64,000 bases of DNA from NCBI RefSeq assembly GCF_009763805.1, contig NZ_CP046803.1, positions 744,001 through 808,000 of the forward strand, written 5' to 3'. Under the pieces are notes generated by a model that was not told the origin of the DNA, searched no databases, and saw nothing but the letters and a program-made list of their open reading frames with translations. This document shows, in pieces, positions 56,388-64,000 of this stretch (position 1 is the first letter of the stretch; each line of letters starts with the position of its first letter). A program made the translations under genes and the position numbers. The stretch comes from Vibrio cidicii. GTDB taxonomy: Bacteria; Pseudomonadota; Gammaproteobacteria; Enterobacterales; Vibrionaceae.

Positions 56388-57188
56388 TTAGAACAGTTTT
56401 TTGCTTTCAGTTGTGTGGGAGTAGCTACTAAAGCTCAACTTATTCACTGCATCGATTGGCGTCAGATTCTTTTCAGCCTCAACATTAACCATAAATTCAC
56501 AACTCTGGTTATCTTCGACCATTTGCTGATAACTTACGCCATATTTGTCGGAAAAAGAGATAAAAGTCACCGGATCTTCAAGAGAAAAATACCCCGTTCC
56601 TTTGGGAACATAGGTTTGTTTTTCCCCAAGCAGGTTGTCGCAAGACAAATTAAACAGGTCAACACGGTATTGATAATTGTCCGGCTGCCAATTGATGATC
56701 TCAATTTGCGCATTGTCAGAAGCATCTGTGTACAAATTAACTTTGACTGGCTCAGCCAGCGATTGCACAGCGTTTCTTTCGATCAAATCGTCACCTTTAT
56801 ACCAGTACAGCTCATAAATCTGCCCGTTTATCGGCAAGTTATGAGCGGTTAGCACCTCTCCACCGTTACCTGCTTCGAGCGGAAAAGAGACACCTCCGAT
56901 AGTCAATTCAAACTTGTGATCATTGAGAATTTGAATCGGCGTTGACGTCTGTCCGTTATTCCCCTCCATTCGGATATACAGCGAATAGACGTCCTCTAGA
57001 GAGGATGAACTATGCGAAAAAGTCACTTTGGTGGTTAATTTTTCTACGGGATAGGTACATGCCATGTCTGGCATATTGCCGCAGTTGCCATTATTAGCAG
57101 AACCTTGCTCGCTTGGCGTCGCGCTTCCACCACCACCACAACCCACCAACAACATTGCGGTCGTCAAAACGCATGTGCGTTTAATCAT
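56388..57188 (-). CDS. Hypothetical lipoprotein (266 aa)
   Basis: Signal MIKRTCVLTTAMLLVGCGG with lipobox LVGC, followed by a Gly/Ser/Asn-rich linker and a cluster of cysteines (NNGNCGNMPDMACTYPVE). The rest looks beta-rich (TKVTFSHSSSSLEDVYSLYI, PIQILNDHKFELTIGG). Start at 57188 with AAGGAA upstream. No family is recognised; small Cys-containing lipoproteins of this type are common in Vibrio. Single-gene unit. Confidence 0.65.
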   Translation of the reverse strand: MIKRTCVLTTAMLLVGCGGGGSATPSEQGSANNGNCGNMPDMACTYPVEKLTTKVTFSHSSSSLEDVYSLYIRMEGNNGQTSTPIQILNDHKFELTIGGVSFPLEAGNGGEVLTAHNLPINGQIYELYWYKGDDLIERNAVQSLAEPVKVNLYTDASDNAQIEIINWQPDNYQYRVDLFNLSCDNLLGEKQTYVPKGTGYFSLEDPVTFISFSDKYGVSYQQMVEDNQSCEFMVNVEAEKNLTPIDAVNKLSFSSYSHTTESKKLF

Positions 57189-57584
57189 TGTTATTCCTTC
57201 ATTTTCTCTGCAACCCATACCTGCCACGCAATATAGCAAGGCAATCCGTTTTAAAGGGCAGAATTACTTTGAGGTGAGTCTAAATTCAATCAAAACAAGC
57301 CTCTAATTGTGCCACTTTTCATGCAACTTCCTTTTAGCAAATACCCATGTTCCAGAAAGTGTTTGCTCACCACCCTCGCCTTTGCACAGAGTACTTCGCG
57401 CGATCTTGATCCCGTTCCATGTGCAAGAAATAACGCTTAATCAGTGAGTTACTATACTCAAGGTGTTAGTCACGCAAATTCATCACTTGCGTAATATTTG
57501 CAGAATTATGCCGCTACCGCTCTTTCACTCGGCGAGGCTACACTGTGAATAAATCATCACTGCAGAATTAACCAGGACAAAACA
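57189..57584. other. Non-coding gap between lipoprotein and export system
   Basis: About 400 bp without a credible gene; it holds the promoter of the HlyD-ABC operon. GTTAGTCACGCAAATTCATCACTTGCGTAAT (57464-57494) contains a near-palindrome ACGCAA...TTGCGT that could be an operator. Confidence 0.4.
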
Positions 57585-58533
57585 ATGAGACATCTGCTAT
57601 TTGCAACACTGGTTTTAACCGCCCTGACCGCTTGCACCAGCGATTCCAAACCCCAAGCACTCGGCACGCTTGAGCGCGATAGGGTGACCTTTACCGCCAC
57701 CGCCAATGAAATCATTCGAGAGTTGCCCGTTAAAGAAGGCAGCGCAGTAGCACAAGGCGATGTTCTGGTCCGTTTGGACAGCAAAAATCAGCAAGCCATG
57801 CTAGCGCGTGCGCTGGCCGAAAAAGCCAAAGCGCAGGCTTCTTTACTCAAGCTGACTAACGGCGAGCGCCCTGAAGACATCGCTGCGGCGCAAGCGCGGG
57901 TGGCACGAGCCGAAGCGCAGTTGATCGAAGCGCAGAAAACTTACAAGCGCAAATCTGAGCTGGTGGCGAAAAAACTCATCAGTCAATCCGAGAAAGACAC
58001 CGCTCTCGCCGCGCGTGATTCCGCTAGGGCTGAACTCGACTCGGCCAACGAAGAGTTCAGCAAATTGACCTCGGGTGCACGTCCGGAAGACATTGAGCAA
58101 GCCAAAGCGCAACTGGCGGTTGCCGATGCCGATGTCGTGCTGCAAGAGCAAAAATTGGCCGAGCTGACCATCATCGCTACCCGTGACGGCATTCTCGATA
58201 ATCTTCCGTATAACTTGGGTGAGCGCGTTTCCTGTCAATGGCATGGTCGCGGTGATTCAGGCCAACCGCATTCCTTATGCGCGCGTCTACGTACCCGCTA
58301 AATATCGCGTCGATTTTGTGCCCGGTAAGCAGGTCACGGTGCATGTCGATGGTGTGGACAACCCACTCAGTGGCAACGTGCGTTGGGTATCTGACGAGCC
58401 GTCATTCACCCCCTACTTTGCTCTGACAGAAGAGGAGCGTTCGCGTTTGATGTATCTCGCCGAGGTGGATCTCGACGCGACTGCCCAATCACTCCCTTCC
58501 GGCGTGCCCGCGCAGATCGATTTGGGAGACTGA
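57585..58533 (+). pseudogene. HlyD-family membrane fusion protein (YbhG-like), interrupted by a +1 frameshift
   Basis: Lipoprotein-type signal (LTALTACTSD) suggests a lipid-anchored adaptor. Then a lipoyl half (VKEGSAVAQGDVLVRLDSKN), a long coiled coil (LLKLTNGERPEDIAAAQAR ... AELDSANEEFSKLTSGARPEDIEQAKAQL) and the returning lipoyl half. At 58228-58230 GTTTC replaces GTTC; corrected, the frame reads NLGERVPVNGMVAVIQANRIPYARVYVPAKYRV and ends at 58533, ~316 residues. It is the periplasmic partner of the ABC transporter encoded next, as in the E. coli ybhGFSR locus. Confidence 0.85.
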
Positions 58534-58535
58534 GC

Positions 58536-59477
58536 ATGAATCAAATCAACCGCGGCGATTACGCGATTCAAGCCGAAAATGTAGTGAAGAAATTTGGCGA
58601 GTTTACCGCCATCGATAACATCACGCTTAACGTTCCCAAGGGCAGCATTTACGGTTTTCTCGGGCCAAACGGCTGTGGTAAATCGACCACCATCCGCGTA
58701 CTGACCGGACTACTGAGCCCAACCGAAGGTAAGGTGGATGTGCTCGGATTGCAGATACCGCGTCAATCGGAACAACTGCGACTTAAAATTGGCTACATGA
58801 CGCAGAAGTTCTCCCTGTACGACGACTTAACCGTGCAAGAGAACCTGCAATTTATCGGGCAGATCTTCGGTATGGATCGTAAAGCGCTCAAGCGGCGCGT
58901 GGACGAGCAGCTCGCCACCTATGGGCTGGATCAGCGCCGCAAACAGCGGGTTTCTGGTATGAGCGGCGGACAGAAACAGCGTCTTTCTCTGGCAGCGGCC
59001 ACCATGCACAAACCAGAGCTGCTGTTTTTGGATGAACCGACTTCGGCGGTTGACCCAGAAAATCGCCGCGATTTTTGGGAGCAGTTGTTCGATCTCTCCG
59101 ATCAAGGCACCACCATTTTGGTGACCACTCACTACATGGACGAAGCCGAACGCTGCCACCGTTTAGCGATTATGGAAGCGGGCCTGATCCGCGCTGATGG
59201 GGCGCCTGAGGAGCTGATGGCGCAAATGGGAGTCAAGATTGTTGAGGTAAAAGCAAATCAGTTACGCGCCCTAAAAGAAACCCTGTTGCCACTGCCGCAA
59301 GTGCGCTCCGCCGCTCAGATCGGTATTCGTTTGCGGGTGCTGATTGACCAGAGCGTACCCGATCCAATTGCGTGGTTGAAAAGCCAATTTCCTCATCTGC
59401 AACAAGCGGAAATGAACCTGGCTCGACCCAGTTTGGAAGATGTGTTTGTTTCGGTCACTGGGGAGGGTCGCCAATGA
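58536..59477 (+). CDS. ABC transporter ATP-binding protein (YbhF-like, single domain)
   Basis: A 313-residue ATPase: Walker A GPNGCGKSTT, Q-loop YMTQKFSLYDDLTV, signature VSGMSGGQKQRLSLA, Walker B LLFLDEPTSAVDPE and H-loop VTTHYMDEAE. It starts 2 bp after the HlyD gene and overlaps the permease start by 4 bases, so the three are one operon. Family relatives export drugs or other hydrophobic compounds; the true cargo is unknown. Confidence 0.93.
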   Translation: MNQINRGDYAIQAENVVKKFGEFTAIDNITLNVPKGSIYGFLGPNGCGKSTTIRVLTGLLSPTEGKVDVLGLQIPRQSEQLRLKIGYMTQKFSLYDDLTVQENLQFIGQIFGMDRKALKRRVDEQLATYGLDQRRKQRVSGMSGGQKQRLSLAAATMHKPELLFLDEPTSAVDPENRRDFWEQLFDLSDQGTTILVTTHYMDEAERCHRLAIMEAGLIRADGAPEELMAQMGVKIVEVKANQLRALKETLLPLPQVRSAAQIGIRLRVLIDQSVPDPIAWLKSQFPHLQQAEMNLARPSLEDVFVSVTGEGRQ

Positions 59478-60572
59478 ACGCGCTGTTTCGCATGAAAGCG
59501 ATTGTGGTTAAAGAGCTGCGTCAGTTATCGCGTGATCGCATCACCTTTGGCATGGTGGTGATGATCCCGCTCATCCAGTTGCTGCTCTTTGGTTATGCGA
59601 TCAACACCGATATTCGCGATATTCCCGTGGCGGTGGTCGATCAAAGCGAAAGTACGGCAGGACGCCTCCTGACCCAATCGGTCAGGGTGACACAAGTGGT
59701 GAGCATTACCCAGCACTACGCCACCGCAGAGCAAGCTGAGCAGGCGATTCAAGACGGTATTGTACGCGCGGCGTTGATTTTGCCGCCCGATCTGACGCAA
59801 CGTATGGCGCAGGGGCGCGAAACTCGGGCAGTGGATTGTCGATGGCTCCGATACCATGATCAGCTCGGCGATCCTTGGTTTGCAAAATATGCCGTTGACC
59901 GACTTTGATTTTGAACTCAGGCCCAAAGTGCAGAAAACCTTTGAAGTGGCGCTTTATTACAACCCGAGTCGCCGCTCTGCGGTCAACATTGTGCCGGGTT
60001 TGCTTGGCGTGATCCTCACCATGACGATGATTTTGTTCACCAGCGCGGCGATTGTGCGTGAGCGCGAACGAGGCAATTTGGAGCTGCTCATCACCACGCC
60101 TGTGCGCTCATTTGAGCTGATGGTGGCGAAAATTGTGCCGTATATTTTTGTCGGCCTGATTCAGGTGTTCATTATTTTGGGTTTGGGTCACTTTATTTTC
60201 GGTGTGCCTATTAATGGCGCGATCAGCCAGATCTTACTCGGGACACTGCTGTTTATTTCCGCCAGCTTGACGCTCGGTTTGGTGATCTCCACCATCGCCA
60301 CCACCCAGTTACAAGCCATGCAGATGACAGTGTTTATCCTGTTGCCCTCGATTTTGCTCTCAGGCTTTATGTTCCCCTACGAGGGGATGCCCGTCGCGGC
60401 GCAATGGATTGCCGAGGTGCTGCCCGCTACCCACTTTATGCGCATGATCCGCGGCATTGTGCTGCGCGGCGCGGATTTATTCGACCTGTGGCGCGACACC
60501 ATATGGATGATTGGTTTCACCCTATTTGGCCTGATTCTCGCGTCTTTCAGGTTTAAAAAATCCCTCGACTGA
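59474..60572 (+). pseudogene. ABC-2 type permease (YbhR/YbhS-like), interrupted by a +1 frameshift
   Basis: N-terminal cytoplasmic helix and TM1 (MVVMIPLIQLLLFGYAI), a long periplasmic domain (AVVDQSESTAGRLLTQS), then five TM segments with the ABC-2 signature FTSAAIVRERERGNLELLITTPV and FMFPYEGMPVAAQWIAEVLPATHF. At 59820-59822 GAAAC replaces GAAC; corrected, RELGQWIVDGSDTMISSAIL bridges the two frames and the protein is ~365 residues. Only one permease gene is seen, where E. coli has two, so it may act as a homodimer. Confidence 0.86.
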
Positions 60573-60578
60573 ACCTGT

Positions 60579-60605
60579 CCAGCCCCACTTTGGGGCTGGT
60601 TTTTC
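60579..60605 (+). terminator. Terminator of the HlyD-ABC operon
   Basis: Stem CCAGCCCC / GGGGCTGG followed by TTTTTC, 7 bp after the permease stop. Confidence 0.92.
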
Positions 60606-60737
60606 TCATTTTGCACCCTTCTACGCCCTTATTTACCCGTCTCAACATTCCCCCTCCACCTTGATGCGCCGCGCTCGGTAGGATGTTTTTCAACCAGACT
60701 TGCCGTTTAATTGGTCATTCATCAATGAGGAGAGAGC

Positions 60738-61826
60738 ATGAACTTAAGACAGCAGCAGCAACTTACATTCGAGAGCAGCGGAAAAAACCTCATCGTCGGT
60801 TCAGCGCAGCACTGCCCGCTACCGCCACACACGCTTGCCACACTCACCAGCGACTCCCCGTATGTGGTCGAGGTGATTTGCTCTGGCCTCACGGCGGAAA
60901 TTTTTCGTTTGCGCATTGATGGGTTGGAGTACAACCTGAAAAAACGTCGTCCCCAAGCCAAAGTGGCCAACCTCGATGGTCAGTACTCCTTTCTTAATGA
61001 AGTGCAGCGCAGAGCGGATTTTACCCAACTGAAAAACGATGCTCAGCAAGCAAGACGCTTTGCGCACATCGTGCCGACGCTTTACGCCGACTATCGTCTG
61101 GGCATCATTGTCTCCCCTTGGATCGAAGGCGGGCACATTATGTCTCTCAACCAAGATCTGCTCGCCCAGCTTTTTGCTACCCTCAACGCCTGTGAAGAGC
61201 AAGGTTTGATGGAGTGGGACCTGTGCAGTGGCAACCTACTGGTTGATAAGCAAGGTAAATTGTGGCTGTTTGATTTTGGCTATATGTACCGTTTCGATCC
61301 GCGAAGCGAGTTCAACAGTAACGGCCTTGCCGACCCTTTGTTCCATGCTGTCGAGCGTTTTGAAACGCGCTTCTTTTTTGGCTGGCTGCTTAAGCAAGGC
61401 ATAGGGAAATCAGCAGCGTTGGCTCTTTACCGCCAAGTGAAAAGCGAGGGGCTACGCAGCTACACTCACAAACTGCAATGGCTGAAAGACCAGCAAGCCG
61501 ACACGTTTGTATGCCAACATTTTGCCGAGATCATCGACACTTGGCAGCGTTCCCTTAGCGACGAAATGCACTTACAAACACAGTTTCAACTTGATGCGTT
61601 TCGCTCACATGTTCTCGACATTGAGGACGATTTGCATGGGCAATCCTGCACCGCGCTCACCCTAGAAAGAATTGAATTTGTCCTTGCTGAGCTGCAAACA
61701 AACTATCCCTTACTCAAAAAGCAAGGTGCGCTGTTTTACCAAAACGCAGACCGTTCACAAGCCGAATTGCTGGCTGACTACCGTGAGAAAAAACGCTTGG
61801 CAGAGCGCTATCAAATTCAACCTTAG
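60738..61826 (+). CDS. Protein-kinase-like fold protein (phosphotransferase candidate)
   Basis: A 362-residue cytosolic protein. A glycine-poor N-lobe has FRLRIDGLEYNLKKRRP (possible ATP-Lys). The C-lobe catalytic loop is GLMEWDLCSGNLLVDKQGK, with Asp and Asn as in HRDxxxxN but HR replaced by EW, and KLWLFDFGYMYRFDP provides an intact DFG. The last ~100 residues are helical (DEMHLQTQFQLDAFRS, ELLADYREKKRLAERY). It resembles atypical bacterial kinases or aminoglycoside-phosphotransferase relatives, but I do not know its substrate. Ribosome site GAGGAGAG. It lies 124 bp before the oxidoreductase gene. Confidence 0.65.
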   Translation: MNLRQQQQLTFESSGKNLIVGSAQHCPLPPHTLATLTSDSPYVVEVICSGLTAEIFRLRIDGLEYNLKKRRPQAKVANLDGQYSFLNEVQRRADFTQLKNDAQQARRFAHIVPTLYADYRLGIIVSPWIEGGHIMSLNQDLLAQLFATLNACEEQGLMEWDLCSGNLLVDKQGKLWLFDFGYMYRFDPRSEFNSNGLADPLFHAVERFETRFFFGWLLKQGIGKSAALALYRQVKSEGLRSYTHKLQWLKDQQADTFVCQHFAEIIDTWQRSLSDEMHLQTQFQLDAFRSHVLDIEDDLHGQSCTALTLERIEFVLAELQTNYPLLKKQGALFYQNADRSQAELLADYREKKRLAERYQIQP

Positions 61827-61949
61827 CGATAAACAAAGCGATTCGCTGCACAAGCTTGGTAGAGAAGAGTTGACCGAATGCCAACCGATTCATTACGTTG
61901 CTCACCTTACCGATAGAAGCATCAATCGCTGAATAGCACTGAGGAAAAC

Positions 61950-62877
61950 ATGAAAATAGCCATCATTGGGCTGGGCGACATCGCGCAGAAAGCTTACCTA
62001 CCTGTGATTTGCCAAAGAGCTGGGATTGAACTGGTGTTTTGCACCCGCAACGCGCAAACCTTAGCGCAGTTAGCACAGCAGTATCGCGTGACTGAAGTGT
62101 GTCAGGATTATCGCCAACTGCTGGAGATGAAGGTGGATGCGGTGATGATCCACGCGGCCACGCAGATTCACTACGAGATCGCCGCGTTTTTCCTTCAACA
62201 CGGCATCGCCACATTTGTCGATAAACCCTTGGCTGATAATGCCAGAGAGGTCGAAGCGCTGTACGAAACTGGCTATTCGCCAGCAACAGCCCTTATATGT
62301 CGGATTCAATCGCCGCCATATCCCGCTGTTTAACCAGCATGTACCAGAATTAGCACATGGCGAGAGTGGAGAGCTGCGCTCTCTACGCTGGGAAAAGCAT
62401 CGCCTCAACTTAACCGGTGATGTTCGCACTTTCCTTTTTGACGATTTCATTCACCCGCTCGATAGCGTTAATCTCAACGCCAAAGCGGATTTGCGCGATG
62501 TCTACCTCACCCATCAAATGGCCGATGGTAAGCTCGCCAGAGTCGATGTGCAGTGGCAAAGTGGCGAAACGCTGCTGCACGCCTCAATGAACCGCCAGTT
62601 TGGCATCACTTGCGAACGAGTCAGCGCGAGCTATCAAAACCGCGCCGTGGCATTTGACTCTTTTGTCCAAGGTACCCTGTGGCAACAAGGGCAACAAAGT
62701 ACGCTTAACCTCGCCGACTGGACGCCGATGCTTGCCAGCAAAGGCTTTGCTAACATGATCGAGGATTGGATTGGCGTGATTGAACAAGGCCGAGTGCCAG
62801 ATGCGGTCATCGAGCGCAATATCGCCAGCCACCAACTGGCAGAGGCGATCTGCCAGAAAATCGGTAACGCGAATTAA
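61950..62877 (+). pseudogene. Gfo/Idh/MocA-family oxidoreductase, interrupted by a +1 frameshift
   Basis: N-terminal Rossmann fold MKIAIIGLGDIAQKAYLPVI and AVMIHAATQIHYEIAAFFLQHGIATFVDKPLADN, the EKP-like DKP substrate motif. At 62266-62268 GAAAC replaces GAAC; corrected, ALYELAIRQQQPLYVGFNRRHIPLFNQH follows, again typical of the family. The second domain runs to 62877, ~308 residues. Similar to YhhX/MviM-type dehydrogenases; the sugar substrate is unknown. Its stop overlaps the converging TetR gene by 4 bases. Confidence 0.87.
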
Positions 62878-63542
62878 ACGTTGCTTTGAGTGGTAGCGTG
62901 ATAACTTGGATCGGTAGAGTGATGACTTGGAGCAGTAGCGTAATGGCTTAGAAACAGCTCTGCCGTTTGCCGCGCCAACGTTTCGCCCTGCTCTTGGGTC
63001 AGTGGCTCTGCGCTACCAATCAACTGTGGCCAAAAGGCGCTGCCTTTAATCAGACTGTGCAACTGGGTACGTGCCAGTGCGACATTCTCCAGTTTCAAGC
63101 GCCCTTTTTTATGTTGATCTTCCAGCCAAGAGTAGAGCGCGGTGTCTTGCTTCGACATCCCCTTGGTTTGCGCTTGCCACTCTTCTGGCTTAAACAAAAA
63201 ATGGCCTAACGCCACTTTCGCCATGTCCAAATAGCCGGGCTGCGCAATTACGTTGATCTCTTGGCACAATAACATCACCAGTTGCTGCTGCAATGGCAGC
63301 TTATTGAGCGCCACCAGCTCATCTTCACTGATTGCGCTTTTCCACAACACAGACAACAGCTCCATCACCAGCGCTTCTTTTGAAGCAAAGTGATTGTAAA
63401 CGGTTCTTTTCGACACTCCCGCTAGCGCGGCCAACTTGTCCATGCTGGTGTTTTGCACGCCAAATTCGAGAAACGCCTGTTTCGCCGCGCACATAATTGC
63501 ATCACGTTTCTCTTCACTACGTGTTTTTTTCTTGTCCATCAT
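62874..63542 (-). CDS. TetR/AcrR-family transcriptional regulator
   Basis: A 222-residue regulator: N-terminal HTH (AIMCAAKQAFLEFGVQNTSMDKLAALAGVSKRTVYNHFASKEALV) and a C-terminal ligand domain of the TetR_C type (ALGHFLFKPEEWQAQTKGMSK). The last ~20 residues contain a repeated, His/Ser/Tyr-rich tail (HYATAPSHHSTDPSYHATT), which is unusual. It diverges from the lipoprotein gene at 63681, with a perfect palindrome in between, so it probably represses that gene and itself. Confidence 0.9.
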   Translation of the reverse strand: MMDKKKTRSEEKRDAIMCAAKQAFLEFGVQNTSMDKLAALAGVSKRTVYNHFASKEALVMELLSVLWKSAISEDELVALNKLPLQQQLVMLLCQEINVIAQPGYLDMAKVALGHFLFKPEEWQAQTKGMSKQDTALYSWLEDQHKKGRLKLENVALARTQLHSLIKGSAFWPQLIGSAEPLTQEQGETLARQTAELFLSHYATAPSHHSTDPSYHATTQSNV

Positions 63543-63589
63543 TGCGTTGCAACCTGAAGATTAAAATTCTCGGTTTATTTTACACTAAG

Positions 63590-63637
63590 TAGTTTACTTT
63601 TCACTCGCGATTTGTAAACTACACCGACTAGTTTACA
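63590..63637. promoter_or_regulatory. Candidate TetR operator: palindrome plus half site
   Basis: TGTAAACTA - CACCGAC - TAGTTTACA (63613-63637) is a perfect 9-bp inverted repeat. An extra half site TAGTTTACTT lies at 63590-63599. Position between the divergent TetR and lipoprotein genes makes it the likely operator for both promoters. Confidence 0.7.
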
Positions 63638-63680
63638 TTAAATTACTCGCTTGGGCTGTGAGAAGGATGATGAAAACACC

Positions 63681-64000
63681 ATGCACAAACGACTTTTCAA
63701 AAACACTTTTTTGACCGTTTTAGGAGCCATCGCTATGAGTTCTCTCTTCACCGCCTGTACCACTGCTGAGGCAGAAAAAGCGGCCTACCCAAAAACGTTT
63801 CGTAACAGCGACCCAAACTTTGACGGGGGCTCTGATCTATTTGAAATCATTAAAGCCTATTTCACGACTAAACGCGCCGCTCCAACCCCGAGCTTTGCTT
63901 TGCCTGTGCACGCCATCACCGCAACGCAACTTGTTGAAGAGCGGGAAGATGTCTTCTACCGCTTAGGCCATTCAAGCCTAATCCTTAAACTGGATAACCA
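63681..64000 (+). CDS. Metallo-beta-lactamase-fold lipoprotein (3' end outside window)
   Basis: The frame is open to the window end. Signal MHKRLFKNTFLTVLGAIAMSSLFTAC with lipobox LFTAC, then FRNSDPNFDGGSDLFEIIKAYFTTKR and REDVFYRLGHSSLILKLDN, the start of the UlaG/RomA-like metallo-hydrolase domain (GHSS.L). The metal-binding HxHxDH lies beyond the window. TetR-controlled genes of this type occur in many Vibrio; the substrate is unknown. ATG at 63681; the earlier ATGATG pair is out of frame. Confidence 0.75.
   Translation, partial: MHKRLFKNTFLTVLGAIAMSSLFTACTTAEAEKAAYPKTFRNSDPNFDGGSDLFEIIKAYFTTKRAAPTPSFALPVHAITATQLVEEREDVFYRLGHSSLILKLDN

Noticed and set aside
10815..62268. Programmed frameshifting as an explanation of the broken genes
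   Set aside because: The sites lack a slippery heptamer and a stimulatory structure, and the genes are unrelated; only the IS element shows a true A AAA AAG heptamer.

Overview
The window reads as part of the chromosome of a Vibrio, most likely the second chromosome of Vibrio vulnificus or a close relative such as V. navarrensis. The reasons are the thermolabile-haemolysin/phospholipase gene next to a vvsA/vvsB-type secreted serine protease pair, a kbl-tdh operon, a chemotaxis operon laid out like V. cholerae cluster III, several Vibrio-restricted lipoprotein and DUF families, and integron attC sites of the VCR/VVR type. No search was run; species and family calls rest on reading the sequence.

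Layout. 1-2.8 kb: a truncated solute-binding protein, a gene remnant, two unrecognised lipoproteins and a 250-bp intergenic module present twice. 2.77-7.98 kb: an integron gene-cassette array without an integrase in view. It holds four cassettes: a RelA/SpoT-domain protein, an AlbA_2 (Schlafen-type) protein, a small gene split by an IS3-family element, and an unknown 293-residue protein. The last attC is truncated. 8.1-10.4 kb: kbl-tdh threonine catabolism. 10.6-15.1 kb: secreted haemolysin/lipase and serine protease. 15-34 kb: mixed housekeeping, including an MFS exporter, LysR regulator, cytochrome b562, PHP phosphatase, HD-GYP c-di-GMP phosphodiesterase, PotD, lactate dehydrogenases, a NupC-type transporter with a long structured leader, and tRNA-Leu(GAG). 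34.6-44.5 kb: a ten-gene chemotaxis operon (mcp-cheY-STAS-cheA-cheW-mcp-cheW-cheR-cheD-cheB). 47.1-56.3 kb: a divergent catabolic cluster whose enzymes fit stepwise breakdown of the oxidised sugar N-acetylglucosaminic acid from chitin. 57.6-60.6 kb: an HlyD/ABC export system. 60.7-64 kb: a kinase-like protein, a Gfo/Idh oxidoreductase, a TetR regulator with an adjacent palindrome, and a divergent metallo-beta-lactamase-fold lipoprotein.

The most striking global signal is that eleven genes are interrupted, or given a wrong C-terminus, by the same event: one extra A in a GAAC context (GAAC read as GAAAC, or GTTC as GTTTC on the other strand). Removing that base restores a family-typical protein in each case. 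This points to a systematic sequence or assembly error, possibly linked to a modified base, rather than eleven independent pseudogenes. The affected genes are tlh/plpA, vvsB, a LysR regulator, ldhA, the second mcp of the che operon, a 3-hydroxyisobutyrate-dehydrogenase-type reductase, a RidA protein, the GH20 hexosaminidase, the HlyD protein, the ABC permease and the Gfo/Idh oxidoreductase.

The most promising biology is the integrase-less cassette array with two putative defence or alarmone genes next to a duplicated GTTA-ending module, and the compact cluster for oxidised chitin-sugar catabolism.
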